A stretch of 64,000 nucleotides of DNA from Haberlea rhodopensis (GCA_907163345.1 CAJQUN010000002.1:40959754-41023753), one strand, 5' to 3'; shown: positions 33,151 through 45,208, counted from the first letter of the stretch. Notes: a model not told the origin generated them from the sequence alone. Made by a program: numbers and translations.

Positions 33151-35657
33151 ATGTCTATTCAAGTTTTATTTTATTGGGGGGGTAATATTATACAAGATTC
33201 TGAGTTCGTCCGATATGATCGTGGTCCATCAAGAGGTACAACTATACGGCGTACAATTAATTTTCTACAATTATTAGATAAAATATATGATATCACTGGG
33301 TTCGATCGCAACCAGTTTCTTTTGAAATTATATGCTAGGCATATGTTCAAAGATTTTTCGGGGTTACGTCAGACTGTTTTACCCATAGATGATGATTACA
33401 ATTTAGCATGGCTACTTGATTCAGAACAGGGTCATAGTTGCTTGGAATTTTATATACAAGCAGAACCAAGGAATTATGATTATGTTCCAGAAATGCCAAT
33501 GAGTGGCAGTTTTTCAGAAGGATTGACGACATCTGTTATTCAAGAGACGTCTGTTGCTCGACATCAAGCTGAGGGTTCATATAGTGGTGGAGACCGAGAT
33601 GATCATCCAGTAGATGTTGATAATGTTGCCGCTGAGCCACGAGCAGACAGTTTTGCTGATTTTGGTGATCAAATTAATTCTGAACCAGAGGGGATTCCAT
33701 CTGATGATGAGACTGATGTTGATGATGATGAAGTTGATATTGGTGTGATGGCAGAAGCAGTTGAAAACCAAGAGGAGGGGGCACCAACCATGACAAATGA
33801 TCATAATCTTTATCCAACAATCCCATTCTTTTCCATGACACATCCAGAAGTTTTTGGAGATTCGATTGACAATCCAACAGGCCGTTGGGGGAGTTTTTAT
33901 GATTACTCCAAAGGTGAAATCCATCGCAACATGGTCTTCAAAGATAAATTTCATCTGCAGGCAGCTGTGAAGGATTATTCAGTACGTGTTGCAAAACGTG
34001 AGTACCATGTTGTTAAGAGTACAAAAACATTGTGGAAAGTAATATGCAAACACGGTACAGAGGATATACCTTGCAGATGGTACCTGCGTGCATGTGTGGA
34101 TAAAAAAGTTGGGTTATTCAAAATAACCAAATATGGTGGTCCTCACACTTGTCTGCTGAGTGAGCTGTCGCTTGATCATTCGAACTTGGATAAGAATATG
34201 ATTGCTAGCTTGTTATTGGGAATCGTTCGTCGTGATCCAGCTTATGAAATCAAGTATGTGATTCAAACGGTGAAAGATAAGTATGGCTTTGAAATATCAT
34301 ATGCAAAAGGCTGGCATAGTTTGAAACGTGCAATACGGAACGTGTATGGAACCTGGGAGAGCTCGGTCAACAAATTACCTTTCTATATGGGAGCTTTGAA
34401 AAAATGGAACACAGGCACAGTCGTGGAGTGGGATCATCTTGATAATGCAAGACCGAGAGAAAAAACTTTGAGTTATGTTTTCTGGGCCTTCCAACCGTGC
34501 ATAGATGGTTTCCGCCACTGTCGTCAAGTTATTACAGTGGATGGCACACATCTGTATGTAAAATATCAGCATAAGATGTTGATTGCTGTCTCCATGGACG
34601 CGAATAATCAAGTGTTACCGCTGGCATTTTCAATTGTCGATGAAGAGAACTTTTTGTCATGGAAATGGTTCTTGGAGATGGTTAGCAAACACGTTATTGG
34701 AGAATCTGGCGGCGTGTGTTTGATTTCTGATCGACATCCGGGCCTTATTGCAGCAGCCGACTGTGTCCCCGACTTTAAACCCCCCCGTGGAGTGCATCGA
34801 TTTTGTTTGAGACATCTTTGCTCAAACTTTAATAGTCGTTTCAAAAACGTGCACTTAAAAGACTTGTGTTGGAAAGCTGGATCAGAAAATCAACTGATAA
34901 AATTTGAGCGTACGATGGAAGAGATCAAAACCATTGAACCAAGGGCTTTTGATTACCTGAATCGGATTGATAAGTCTCAGTGGACACTTGCTCATGATGA
35001 AGGATGGCGTTGTGGTATCCTAACAACAAATATGTCGGAGTGCATAAATGGAGTCATGAAAGGTGCACGTCGCCTTCCAATCACTGCCATTGTACAGTTA
35101 ACATTCGATCGTTGTGTGCATTATTTTTTGGAGCGAGTGGAAAAGCTGATAGAATGATCGAAAATAATCAAGAATGGCCGGATTATGCTTTTGAAAAATA
35201 TGCTCGGGCTGATCTTCACTCCATTCATCATGAAGTTCAGATGTTTGATCGAAGGCATCTAACAGCCTCAGTTATCACAAGGATGCAAGTTGGACGTGGG
35301 GGTAATACTCATGTTGTGAAGCTCAAATCAAGGGAATGTTCTTGTGGGAAGTGGAAAGAATTTGGGATTCCTTGCTCACATGTGATACAAGTATGTCGAG
35401 CTTATGGCATAAACGCAAAAACATTTGTCAAGGAGTATTATAATATGCAAGAATATTGGAGCACATATCAAGGTGAATTTGAGCCATTATGGGGAGAGCA
35501 GTATTAGGAAACCCCGTCATTCGAACTGTACCACAATTCCACCTTGCGTACTATAAGAAGACGAGGTCGAGACCGAACAACACGCATGCAAAATGAGATG
35601 GATTGGCCTGAAGCCCGGGCAAGACGACATATGGCATCGAGTTCCCAAAACCGATAA
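33151..35657 (+). pseudogene. MULE (MuDR-type) transposase, one frameshift and one stop
   Basis: The enzyme cuts out and reinserts the element. The first frame (33151-35157, 668 residues) starts with an N-terminal domain (residues 1-105, PB1-like) and an acidic linker. A WRKY/GCM1-like zinc-binding DNA-binding domain follows at about 258-333 (CKHGTEDIPCRWYLRA, GPHTC). The MULE DDE core has Asp464 (VDGTHL), Asp527 (ISDRHPG) and candidate Glu630 (NMSECINGVMKG). The frame then stops at 35155-35157, but the same protein continues in the -1 frame from about 35145, and carries a SWIM zinc finger (CSCGKWKEFGIPCSH). A TAG at 35505-35507 interrupts that frame; beyond it a basic tail (RRRGRDR, RARRHM) continues to TAA at 35655-35657. 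The frameshift lies at the GGAAAAGC run (35139-35146). Otherwise it is nearly full length. Confidence 0.92.
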
Positions 35658-35676
35658 AGTTGTAATTGTTTTTTGA

Positions 35677-35775
35677 TATTGTTATTGTTATTGTTTTTGA
35701 TATTGTTCTTGTTATTGTTATTGTTATTGTTATTGTGTTATTGTTATTATATTGTTATTGTGTTATTGTTATTGT
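35677..35775. repeat. (TTATTG)n tract between convergent genes
   Basis: Repeats of TTATTG and variants fill the space between the transposase stop and the end of the PMD gene. It may contain the overlapping 3' ends. Confidence 0.8.
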
Positions 35776-35874
35776 CACATATCAAATAAGACATTCATAT
35801 GGAAGTACATTCATTACATTTAATACTAAGATTCACAATAGGCAAACATGACTACATATATGAAGGCTAAAACT

Positions 35875-38215
35875 CTATAATGCCCCGCCAGTACCACAAC
35901 GACGTGGCTGTTTCCGTCTCTGACCGCGTCCTTCCTGAATGGGTGGGTCTTCTTGCACTACAGGTACATCGTCCAGCTGAACATCAGGTGACAAATTAGG
36001 GAACACAACCGGTGACACGGCAAATTGTGGTGACATCGATGCATATATCTCGGGGAATCTAATATTCACATCTGGGCTGGTTTGTTCTTGTGAGTACATG
36101 GGTTGATGAGGCGTGAAATGCGTTTGGTCATACAACTGATGCTGTGGTCGAGGAGTATAATAATCAGCGTACATGTCACTGGCATATGATGAAGAGGGAC
36201 CTGGCATATATGTCGGGACATAGCTTGAAGGGCTAGCATCTCCAAAACCCGCATGCATCGACTGTACTTGTTCTTCATCACTCACATGCATCGGCTGTAC
36301 TTGTTCACCTTGAGTCGCATGTCCCTCTTCGTAGGGCGGAAAGTTTCTATCGCGTCGTTCCTGCGCGACATGCAACACATTTTGTATGACATTTCTGACA
36401 TCACTAAATGCATCCATGTACGCCCCTACGGATTGTTCCTCAGCGATATTACGGTCGCAGGTAACTGTTAATTGCGACAGCTGATCAATCTGAAATGAGT
36501 GAACATTTATTAAGTATTTAAATCTAAACACAATTTTCAAATATGTAATACATATTTCATAAAGCAACATACCACATGTTGCCATGCCGGGCCATCTCCA
36601 TGTTGATAACCAGCCTCCACAAATTGTCGTTGATGGCCAATGAATCTACGTGTTACTCGTCCATACCAGTCATTGTACCCGACAATTACACCCTGTCCAG
36701 CTGACTCATATCGCGGGCTGTCCACGGTATGAGCATGTGCATTTCCCCATATAGTCATGTACCGCCTATGGTGTGCAGACCAGTCATTATTTGTTTTACC
36801 CCTGCGGTTAACTACATGTAATATATCATCCCCTGACCGTGGATCTGGTGGGATGTTTTGTACCATGCCGAACTGACGGAAAACCCGCTCAGGACGATGC
36901 ATCTCAACTATGTCATACAAAATGAGTGGCCCGCTGTATGTCCATAACTCAGTATGCAGTCCTTCAATATAATCATCAGGGTACGGCTGCCAATTAAACT
37001 ACAAATATAGTATTACATTAAAATAACGTTCAAAGACTATTATGTTTTATACATGAATATAAAAAATAAAATTACTTGGCTTAATGGCTGCTGGTCAAGG
37101 ATGTCTCTAATAATTCGTAATGAATGTGTGCCAGTTTCTGTAAATCTTACTTTACATGTCCACCTGTGTACTCATAATCATCATAAAAAAACATAAATTA
37201 TATAACAAAATATTAAATATAATATTATACATTGCAAAATAATTTGTGATACATAACCTTGCACCATATGGAGCAACAGGTAAGTAATTGTCCTCATCGA
37301 TTGGTATTGGCCCAATATCAATTCTCAGGCGTCCGAGTCGAGGAGCTAAACTTTCGAGCCGGGACCATGCCCAATTCTAAAACATTAACATGAAGAATAT
37401 AAATTAAATATGCAAGATATATTTTTTCAGTATTTTAACATAAAGGTAACGATTACCTGTAGGAGTTGTAATGCACCACATATTACTTTTTTCCCTCTCT
37501 CCGCTGAAGTGCACAACTCACGATATAAGAATGCCAGCACAGCACTACCCCAGCTAAAATTACCAACAGAACTGATATCTTCTAATTTCTGTATGTACAA
37601 TAATTTTACAGTATTGCCGGAGCTATCGGGGCACATAATCCCACCTATCATTAATAATGCACAACCTCGTGCATATTTAGCAACCTCATCCGCCGTACTA
37701 TGCAAATGGATCCGATTTACTATTAAATGATGACTCAACGCAGACATTAACAAACATGCACCTTTAAAGTGACCCGGATCTGGTGTAAATCCCAAATGAC
37801 GATAACAATATTCTTGCCACTCGGGTATTGTCTTATCAAAATTGGCACCTGACACTGCAAGACCATTTATTGGCAGACCCCAAATAACTGCAATGTCTTG
37901 CAGTGTAATAGTCGCCTCTCCAGATCTCAGATGGAATGTATGCGTTTCACGACGCCATCTCTCTACTAACGCCGTGATTAGATGAGGGTCAATGGTAATC
38001 TTATTACACCTATATACACCATAAAACCCAAACTCATGTAACATACTTACAACACGTGTGTCTAATGGGCAAAGATCCCAAAAATAGCTGCTCGGATTTC
38101 TCACACGCAAGGGCCGATCAATATCACATGCCCATACATCTTCAGAACGATGACATGACTGCAATACCAACAGATGATCATCGATCGGGCCTGGTACATT
38201 CATCGGATCCATCAT
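35875..38215 (-). CDS. Plant mobile domain (PMD) protein carried by the MULE
   Basis: Five exons on the minus strand, 38215-37457, 37376-37258, 37163-37076, 36998-36573 and 36489-35875, join with GT/AG junctions and consistent phase into an uninterrupted 668-residue frame. The PMD covers roughly residues 25-400: SYFWDLCPLDTRVVSMLHEFG, ITALVERWRRETHTFHLRSGEATITLQDIAVIWGLPI, then WAWSRLESLAPR and VEMHRPERVFRQFGM (landmarks). The last exon is Tyr/Pro/Ser-rich and ends with a basic patch (GQRRKQPRRCG). PMD proteins include the nuclear plant proteins MAIN and MAIL1, which act in silencing and genome stability; many copies sit in transposons. I chose the MM start at 38215; an in-frame ATG at 38257 would add 14 hydrophobic residues. 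Its role in this element is unknown. Confidence 0.88.
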
Positions 38216-38330
38216 ATTATATGAAACAAAAAATATATTAGTACATATAAACAACATAAAGTAAACAAAATAAATTAAAACTGATAAAACATGACGATGC
38301 TACCGCCGACAACCACCAGCCATCAGCAAC

Positions 38331-38397
38331 CGGCGGCGGCGGCGGCCGACGGCGCCCGACGGCGGCAGCAGACGGCGGGGGGCGGCGGACGGCAGCG
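38331..38397. repeat. GC-rich CGG/CCG tract in PMD gene leader
   Basis: A stretch of CGGCGGCGG and GACGGCG words, very unlike the AT-rich surroundings. It lies 115 bp upstream of the PMD ATG, in the presumed 5' leader or promoter. Confidence 0.75.
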
Positions 38398-38594
38398 AAA
38401 AAGTGTGACAGAAATTAATTCACAGCGATATGATTTTTACCTCTAAATTCTGAATCTGAAACTACGAAGAGACTGGAAGCAAAATGAGAAAAAAACGATA
38501 GTAACTTGGAGGTCAAACGCGAGGAAGAATTTAGACTGTAAATCGCCGAAGTTGTTGCCGAAGAAGAAGGGTTGCGGAAATTTTATAACTCCAA

Positions 38595-38967
38595 GTCACG
38601 CCAACTCAGTTGGCGTGACCTTTAATGGGTCACGCCAACTGAGTTGGCGTGACACATGATATTTATTGGTCACGCCAACTGAGTTGGCGTGACCAATAAT
38701 TATTCCCACCAACTTGGACACCAACTTGCAGCTCCAGTTGGCGTGAATAATGGTCACGCCAACTGGGTTGGCGTGACCGTAAAAAACAAAGGTCACGCCA
38801 ACTCAGTTGGCGTGACCAAAATTTTTTTAGGTGACGCCAACTGAGTTGGCGTGACCAATTGGTCACGCCAACCCAGTTGGCGGTTTAGGTTACTTTTGAA
38901 ATGTTTTTATTTTTCGGGTTATTTTTGAAATTATTTATTTTATTAAGGTTATTTAATTAATAAACCC
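38595..38967. repeat. Right MULE terminus with palindrome array
   Basis: Seven palindrome units are at about 38595-38619, 38629-38653, 38669-38693, 38753-38777, 38792-38816, 38831-38855 and 38862-38882. A degenerate one is at about 38720-38746. The consensus is the same as on the left. The outer inverted repeat is 38883-38967. The array lies directly upstream of the PMD gene. Confidence 0.93.
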
Positions 38968-39052
38968 GCTTTCATAAGATTATAATGTTGTGGCCAATCA
39001 CATCACTTGAAAACTACATGCTTTGTATTCATATTCAAATAAATATGTTGTG

Positions 39053-39280
39053 AGCACCTAATGAGGTGGTCGAGTTGGTGGAGTAGGTGAACACGGAGAT
39101 CTTTGGTCACGAGTTTGACTTCATCTATTAACATTTTCTCGATCGAGCATGTCGCATCGGGTTAGCCTAGTGAGATTACCTGGTTGGCATGGTTTGCAGG
39201 CTATTAAGTCGGTCCGAGGGTCTACCCTAATGCGCATCCAAAAGATAGTAGCTACGGGTTCCTTATGGTAAAAATAAATA
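39053..39280 (+). mobile_element. tRNA-derived SINE
   Basis: The head reads AGGTGGTCGAGTTGGTGGAG (A-box-like), and GGTCACGAGTTTGACTTC about 40 bases later is B-box-like. The 3' end has AAAATAAATAAATAAAT. Flanking repeats AATAAATATGTTGTG (39038-39052) and AATAAATATATTGTG (39281-39295) match at 14 of 15 bases. No protein is encoded. Confidence 0.72.
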
Positions 39281-39295
39281 AATAAATATATTGTG

Positions 39296-41079
39296 TGAAG
39301 TGCATGTGTGGGCGCGTAGCTCCATACAATAGCATGATTAAGCATACTTCATAATTTTTATTAAAATTTGATGAGTCCTCTCAAAAACTTCTAGTATAAT
39401 AAAATGAATTAGATAATTTGGCTTAACTTTTACTAATTTGGATTCCCGCACAATTAACTTTATATTAAAAACTATTTGACTTCGCTGCTATTTGCTGTAA
39501 GAATGTCAATTTTTTTAGTATCAGGGGAAGTCAAACTGGTTGGGTTTTACTATTGAGAGATGCTCATTTGATGAATAAACGAATAAGTTAAGTTGTCATG
39601 TCATAATTTTAACTTATTTTGTATTTGAATTCTTCTACTATATTAAGTATTCCCATCTTTACTTAAATGATGCTTATAAGTGGTGTGGCATGACCATTTC
39701 TAAGGTTCTTTTTGCTTAATTTCAGTACTTAAGCATATAAACATTGATCTAAACGTTGGAGTTAGCATACTTTACCTAGCTCTTAAACTATTATCCTAGT
39801 TATACTTTACCCTATAACATTAATTATACGAAAATCAAATGGATTTGGCTCAGGTAGAGACATCGTGTGCGTGTTCTTGAAAAATAGTGTTCTTAGAGAC
39901 ATCATATGCGTGTTCGTGTAAAACAGTGTCTTTACTCGATTGAGATTACATATTTGCAAAGTAAGTCAACGATCAAGCGTTTTTCGTTTTATTAAGAACT
40001 ATAGTCAGTAGTAATGATACAACTCAAATATTTTAAATCGTATAGCATCCCAAATGCCACGTTTTGATCGCTCTCCCATCAAATGCATAGATTGCTTCCC
40101 AATAGTTGACAATACTCGTATTATAGATTCACAACATTCTTAATCACTCCGGAACTTATTATTATATTGGAGTATCAACTATATTTTCATACTTGAAATA
40201 ATTTTAACACTTCATGCAGGTACAAAAATAATTATGCACTCAGAAATCTAGGCCATTGAATCATAACTTACAATGAAACATTTTTTAAATTGTTATCATA
40301 AAGTCCTTGGACAGATATAACTAGCATATGGATTGATATTTTTTTCACACTTTTATATATGCTATATGTTATACTATAAATTACATTATAAATTATTCAA
40401 CTTTGATTTAAGAAAACTAGACATAATTTCTATCGATACCACCACACATACACAAACCTCAAATAAAAAATTAACTTTCTATTGATTTCTTGAAGTACTA
40501 TTCAATAATTAAGTTATTTCTTTCCTTCTCTTAGTTATTTTGAATGGGGATAGACTAAATCAATTTTTTTACGTTGCTTGATTGAATCTCAATTCTGACC
40601 ATAGGGCGACCTCTTGTAATTAGGTTGTTTCTCATCAACATTTTACTTGAATAAAATATATGATTCAATGTTATTTGTCATTATTACATTTCTGTGTCTA
40701 ATCAAATGTCTCTTTCACTTCTACGCATGCAACAAGAATACAAATTGATGCATTAATTTTCCTCACTTTCAATCCCTTTTTTTTTTTAAATGTATATTTC
40801 AAGGCAGAGATGTTCTATAAAATATACGTAGCTGAATAAAGAAGTTAATTTATCAGATAATTAAGAATTAATCCCTAAACTTAAGTTTGATTTTCGATTT
40901 ACTCCCTACTACAAAATTCTTTATAGGTCACTACCTAGTTTCACGTTTGATTTTCTAATCACTCACCGGAGAGAGAAAATTTTAAAATAAAGATCTTTTT
41001 AACCTTGTATATATGATTTTGGCATGCTTTGCTTATTCTAAGTACGTTTTCAAAAATTTTATAGCATCGGTCCGTAAAA
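39296..41079. other. AT-rich intergenic spacer
   Basis: No coding sequence, element ends or RNA gene are visible. Confidence 0.6.
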
Positions 41080-41093
41080 TGATATTAGAGTCT
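41080..41093 (+). other. Degenerate pararetroviral primer-binding site
   Basis: TGATATTAGAGTCT is close to the initiator tRNA-Met complement TGGTATCAGAGCC used by caulimoviruses. It lies about 80 bases before the first coding remnants, which fits the linear start of the integrated copy. Confidence 0.6.
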
Positions 41094-41159
41094 AGGTTTA
41101 TTCTGGAAATACTATAATAATATCTTGAATATTAATTTGTAACATATAGGGAGGAGACG

Positions 41160-43190
41160 ATTCAAGAAATATTATGGATCTGAACGAATGTTCATGGTGC
41201 AAGTCATACATGTGGTACTTCCAGAAATTGGAAGAACTAAATCAATGATATCTGGCCGAAGCTAAGCACTTCAACAAAAAATGAAATATTCTACTAGACA
41301 TTGGTGCTAGCCCAGCTAGCATATCCCAGTATCCAGAACAGGAGAAGGCGGCGAGGAACCTCTACAGGATGAACCTCAAGCTACAGTTTGAGTTAATCGA
41401 GGCCCATGAGAGAGATCATCCTGAGCACAACCATATGATTTCAGATCCCAACCATTTAATAGGATCCGGAACAGACGAATAGGATGAGAGAACCATCCTT
41501 TCGAGAAATCGAGCCGGATACTTCTAAGATATCCCAAGATCTTAGAGAGATCCAGAAGACAGTGCAACGTTATGACTACCTGCAATACCAAGTCCCTGCA
41601 AAGGTCCATCAGATTCAAAGTCAGATGGAGACGATGATTAAACACCATGAGAAATTCTTGAAAACCTTCGAGATGTTCAAACCCGAGTTAAGGAGTTGGA
41701 GTCAAGACCAAGTTCTCAGGAAGAAGGAACGGATGATGGTTACCACCGTCCTATGGAGCAGAGCCCCTTTACACCAAAAAAAGAAAGCATAGGAGGTCCG
41801 AAGGCCTTTAACTGAGACTATGAGAGCCAATACTTCTCACAAAGTAATGAAAAGAATCAACCTTAAAGATCTACGTGATCTTGCTGATTCGTTTGCGGGA
41901 ATAAATCTCCTAGACTTGAAGACAGGTGAAGTTGTAACCAGAACTCCACCACAAGAAAGTTGCGGGTCACACAATCCGAAGATTTCACCTCAGCAACTTT
42001 AGATCCCCCAGTTGGAACAAGGAACCGTTCTCGCAGACCAGATTTACATCAAACGCCTTACGGGAAATCTCAGTTAGATCCAATTAATCAATATGGACTT
42101 ATGCTCCACATGGATATCTTGGACTTTAAAAATCGAGAAGTTTTTATTGGTAAATGGGCTTCAGCAATGAGAATAGCAGAATGAACGCTTGATCTAAGTA
42201 AAGAATGATACATTTTACTTCTTAAAATGAGTCTGGAATGATCTGTCAAAATTGCCTGGGAACTCGAGACCCAGGAACCAAGGAATAAGTTTTAGCCGGA
42301 GAGTCCCTGAAAGAAATCGTGGACAAGAAGGAAAAATTATTTAGAATCTGTTTCATTGGAGTAGGTTAATCCGAAGGAATGGAGGAGGAGAGGCTAAAAA
42401 ATATAGACAAGCTTAACTAGCCTGTAACTACATGATATCTGTTATGTAGACGAGTACATCAAACTCTTTACAGAGTATAGATGGAAGGCAAAGATGCAGG
42501 AAATGATGCATACTGTTCTTTGCCAAAATACCGAGTCCGTGGAGAGAAATGTTTATCCAAGAATATACACAACAAGGAATTGAAACGGTGGCCAAGCAAT
42601 GTCGTTTCTGAAAATGAAGCTCGCGGAGTGGTGTTATCAAACAAAACTCCAAAATAATTACAAGAAGCTAAGAAGAATTAACAAAACATCTCATCTTTGT
42701 TGTACAATGAATGATATCCCTACCATCATCGGAAACTATCCCCAAAAGCGGAAGATGAAGAAACACAGAAGTCATCCGTATGCCCGACTAAGTAGTTCGA
42801 GAAGAAGTAGGTCTACATGGAGACCTAGGAAGTTCTGGTCAAAACAAAAAGCCCGAAGTTACAGATTAGGGTAGCAATCAGGGCCAACTAGAAGTAGAAC
42901 ATTGTCAACAGATTCTAATCAAGCAAGTTTTAGCAGAGCACCGATGAAAAGAACTTTCAGACGCACTCATACTCATACAAATGAAAGTTTCAAATATTGT
43001 AACTGCTAGGCATGTGGAGCAAGAGGACATATCTCTACAGATTGTCCAGAAAACCAAAGCCTTGGTATGAGACAGTTCGAGCATACAAAGGAGTTTGTGG
43101 ATGCTGTCTATTTCCAGGATTTGGTACAGGTGTATCAATTTGAGGATATTCCCTCGGATGAAAGCATCTATGAAGAATAGATATATTCTG
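41160..43190 (+). pseudogene. Pararetrovirus coiled-coil and coat protein region
   Basis: The frame at 41484-41792 is predicted coiled-coil by its heptad-like hydrophobics (IQKTVQRYDYLQYQV, IQSQMETMIKHHEKFL). Bases 42060-42660 carry coat-protein-like fragments in shifting frames. A Lys/Arg/Ser-rich stretch at 42740-42870 (RRSRSTWRPRK) precedes a CCHC zinc knuckle at 43004-43045, with spacing CX2CX4HX4C; the codon after the first Cys is TAG. A knuckle after a basic stretch is the hallmark of caulimovirid coat proteins, where it binds nucleic acid. The acidic end (EDIPSDESIYEE, with one change of frame) fits the coat C-terminus. Many stops are present. Confidence 0.65.
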
Positions 43191-43289
43191 ATAATGGAGG
43201 TGAATCCAGCTCATAATCAGGGTGAATGAGAGTTCTTTCAGCACATGATCAGAGAAGACAAGTCAGGATTTTTCTCTCGTACCACTGTT

Positions 43290-44230
43290 TCTCATAAACT
43301 CTTATGAGGATCATTAATGAAGAACCAAACCTTCAGATGTATGATGGTTTTACAATTAGAGCAATGGAAAAAGCCATGGATATGATTGGTCTTCGAAGCA
43401 GGAAGCATCAGATTATCCATAAGGTGACTACATGCGAATTTGCTATCCCGATGGAGTTCACGAGAAACCAAATTGAAATGCAGTTAATCCCCTACAGAGA
43501 AATCCAGGAGATTAAGAACAAGGTAAAAGAGAAGTTGCTAACACACTTTCATGGATTCCTATTGGATCCATTAGAGTAATCGTCAATGCAACTTTCAAGG
43601 AAGGAATTGATTCGCCACTCAATCTGGCAATCTTCGACATGAGAATCCCAAACATCAAAGAATCTTGTTTGGAGCAGTTGCATGAAATTTGTATGTGGGA
43701 AAGATGGTTTTCAACATCTATCCTAAAATTGCATACAATTTGGGAGATCGATATTTTAACAAGGTTCTAATTCTTCATCAAAAATTTAAAAGAAGTGATT
43801 TGATGAAAGAAGATAATAGGCCTTACTCGATCACCTGTGTCATACGCGCTCTCGAATACTCATCATTCAGAAGTATTCCTTGAGAAATGAATTCATCGAA
43901 CTCCCCAGAATCTTAGAAGATTTCGCCAAAGCAGTATTGCTGGACATTATTGATACTCCGACAAAATGAGAGATCGACATGAGGATACAAGATCAACCTG
44001 TTCTGAACATAAGCAGGAGTCTTATGATCGAGCCGAGAAGGATGTCTTTCCAACATGATAGGTTAATCAGCAACTATCCGAGGGGAAAACAAAATGTAGT
44101 CTCGAGCAGAATTCGTAAAATCCATGATGTATTCAAAACAACAAGAAAACTAAAATGCCCAGAAGGCTGGAGAGAAGTGCAGATAAATTTTGACATTACG
44201 GAGAAAGATAATATTCCCATGTGACGTTCT
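43290..44230 (+). pseudogene. Pararetrovirus movement protein remnant
   Basis: Frames at 43304-43579, 43689-43883 and 43979-44224 are consecutive parts of one protein. The core near 43555-43660 has IVNATFKEGIDSPLNLAIFD, the central region of the 30K movement-protein superfamily, with its conserved Asp. The following NIYPKIAYNLGDRYFN and DLMKEDNRPYSITC segments fit the same family. In active viruses it moves the virus through plasmodesmata. Frameshifts near 43578 and 43690 and a stop near 43880 break it. It stands between coat and protease. Confidence 0.72.
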
Positions 44231-44429
44231 CTACTATTTGCAACAACCTACAGTTGGCAGGGATCAAGAAAACCTTCAAATTGATGAAAGTGATCTATCA
44301 ATTGCAGGAACTGCATGAAGAATTCCAGAATAGCTTATTCTAGAGATTGAATTATGAACATAAATCTTGGGAAAGATTACAAGACGAAATGGAATTCACG
44401 GTGGAAGGAAAGAGATATTGAATCAGATG

Positions 44430-44990
44430 ACCACCTGTCCATTTTCAATATACATCTCAGTTGGGATGTTATACGAGCAGAATATTTTGCAGCTTATATT
44501 AATTCAGGAGCTGGACTGCCGAACATGACACCTTCCCTAAAGAAGTTGGTGAGAAATTACCAGCCATTGCCGGAAGAGATTTTTCCAAATGGAATCTTAT
44601 TCTTAATGAAGCAGTCCAGTAGGTGGAAATCATAATCGGTGGAGCAGGTGGTACCCCCTAAAGTCAAGACTCCACTTATTTATTTCCATGATACATAAGC
44701 TGATTTGCTGCTAGGAAACAATTTCCTACAGACATTCAAGTGATTTATACAAGAGAACGAGACAAGAAGGCTTATTTTCACAACCATTTGTGATCATAAG
44801 ATTATTGTCCAACGACTAAGGAGGCGTTTCACAGGAAATTTCCCATTAGTGTTCGCAGCAAGCGTGGTGATTAAGGAAAACTTCAACAGCCTAAGATGAA
44901 GGATAAGCGGAGATTTGGTGAAGCGATTCTTCAATTTAGGCAACAACGAACTGGTCAAAAGCGAAAATGACTTTTGATGGTGTAAATATA
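44430..44990 (+). pseudogene. Pararetrovirus aspartic protease remnant
   Basis: At 44475-44520 the frame reads AEYFAAYINSGAG; the SGAG is in the place of the DTGA/DSGA active site with the Asp changed to Asn. Further on, ADLLLGNNFLQTFK (44700-44742) is the conserved LLGNNFL box at the end of caulimovirid proteases. Stops at about 44633 and 44697 interrupt it. It would cleave the viral polyprotein. Confidence 0.72.
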
Positions 44991-45208
44991 ATGTCATTCA
45001 GAGAACAAAATGAAGATGTGGAAGAAGATAAGAAGAGGTTAATCTCAACATCCCACTGTTACTAAAAAAAGGCATTACATGAGGAAGCCATGCAACCTGA
45101 TGCTACCCTCGAAGAACAGATTACTCCCAAGGAAGTAAAAAGAATATCCAGAGGAAATATAATGAGGATCCTCTAGCATGGTGGGATATAAACGAGCTTA
45201 AAGCATTT

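Larger units (their letters stand above)
32656..38967. mobile_element. Complete Mutator-like transposon with transposase and PMD genes
   Basis: A perfect 10-bp direct repeat, GCTTTCATAA, flanks the element at 32646-32655 and 38968-38977. This is the duplication length expected of MULEs (9-11 bp). The ends are inverted repeats of about 85 bp: GGGTTATTTATTTAAATAACC on the left against GGGTTTATTAATTAAATAACC on the reverse complement of the right. Inside each end is an array of a 25-bp palindrome. Two genes run toward each other: transposase (+) from the left and a plant mobile domain gene (-) from the right. They meet at a (TTATTG)n tract. Element length is 6312 bp. Confidence 0.93.

Noticed and set aside
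33347..34844. Minus-strand frames opposite the transposase
   Set aside because: They are shadows of the transposase frame, with no family motifs.
38596..38866. Minus-strand frames with repeated SRQLSWRD
   Set aside because: They are translations of the palindrome array.
32739..38882. Regular repeats with spacers resembling a CRISPR array
   Set aside because: The units are near-perfect palindromes in the termini of a eukaryotic transposon, the spacers are short (7-15 bases) and AT-rich, and there are no cas genes.
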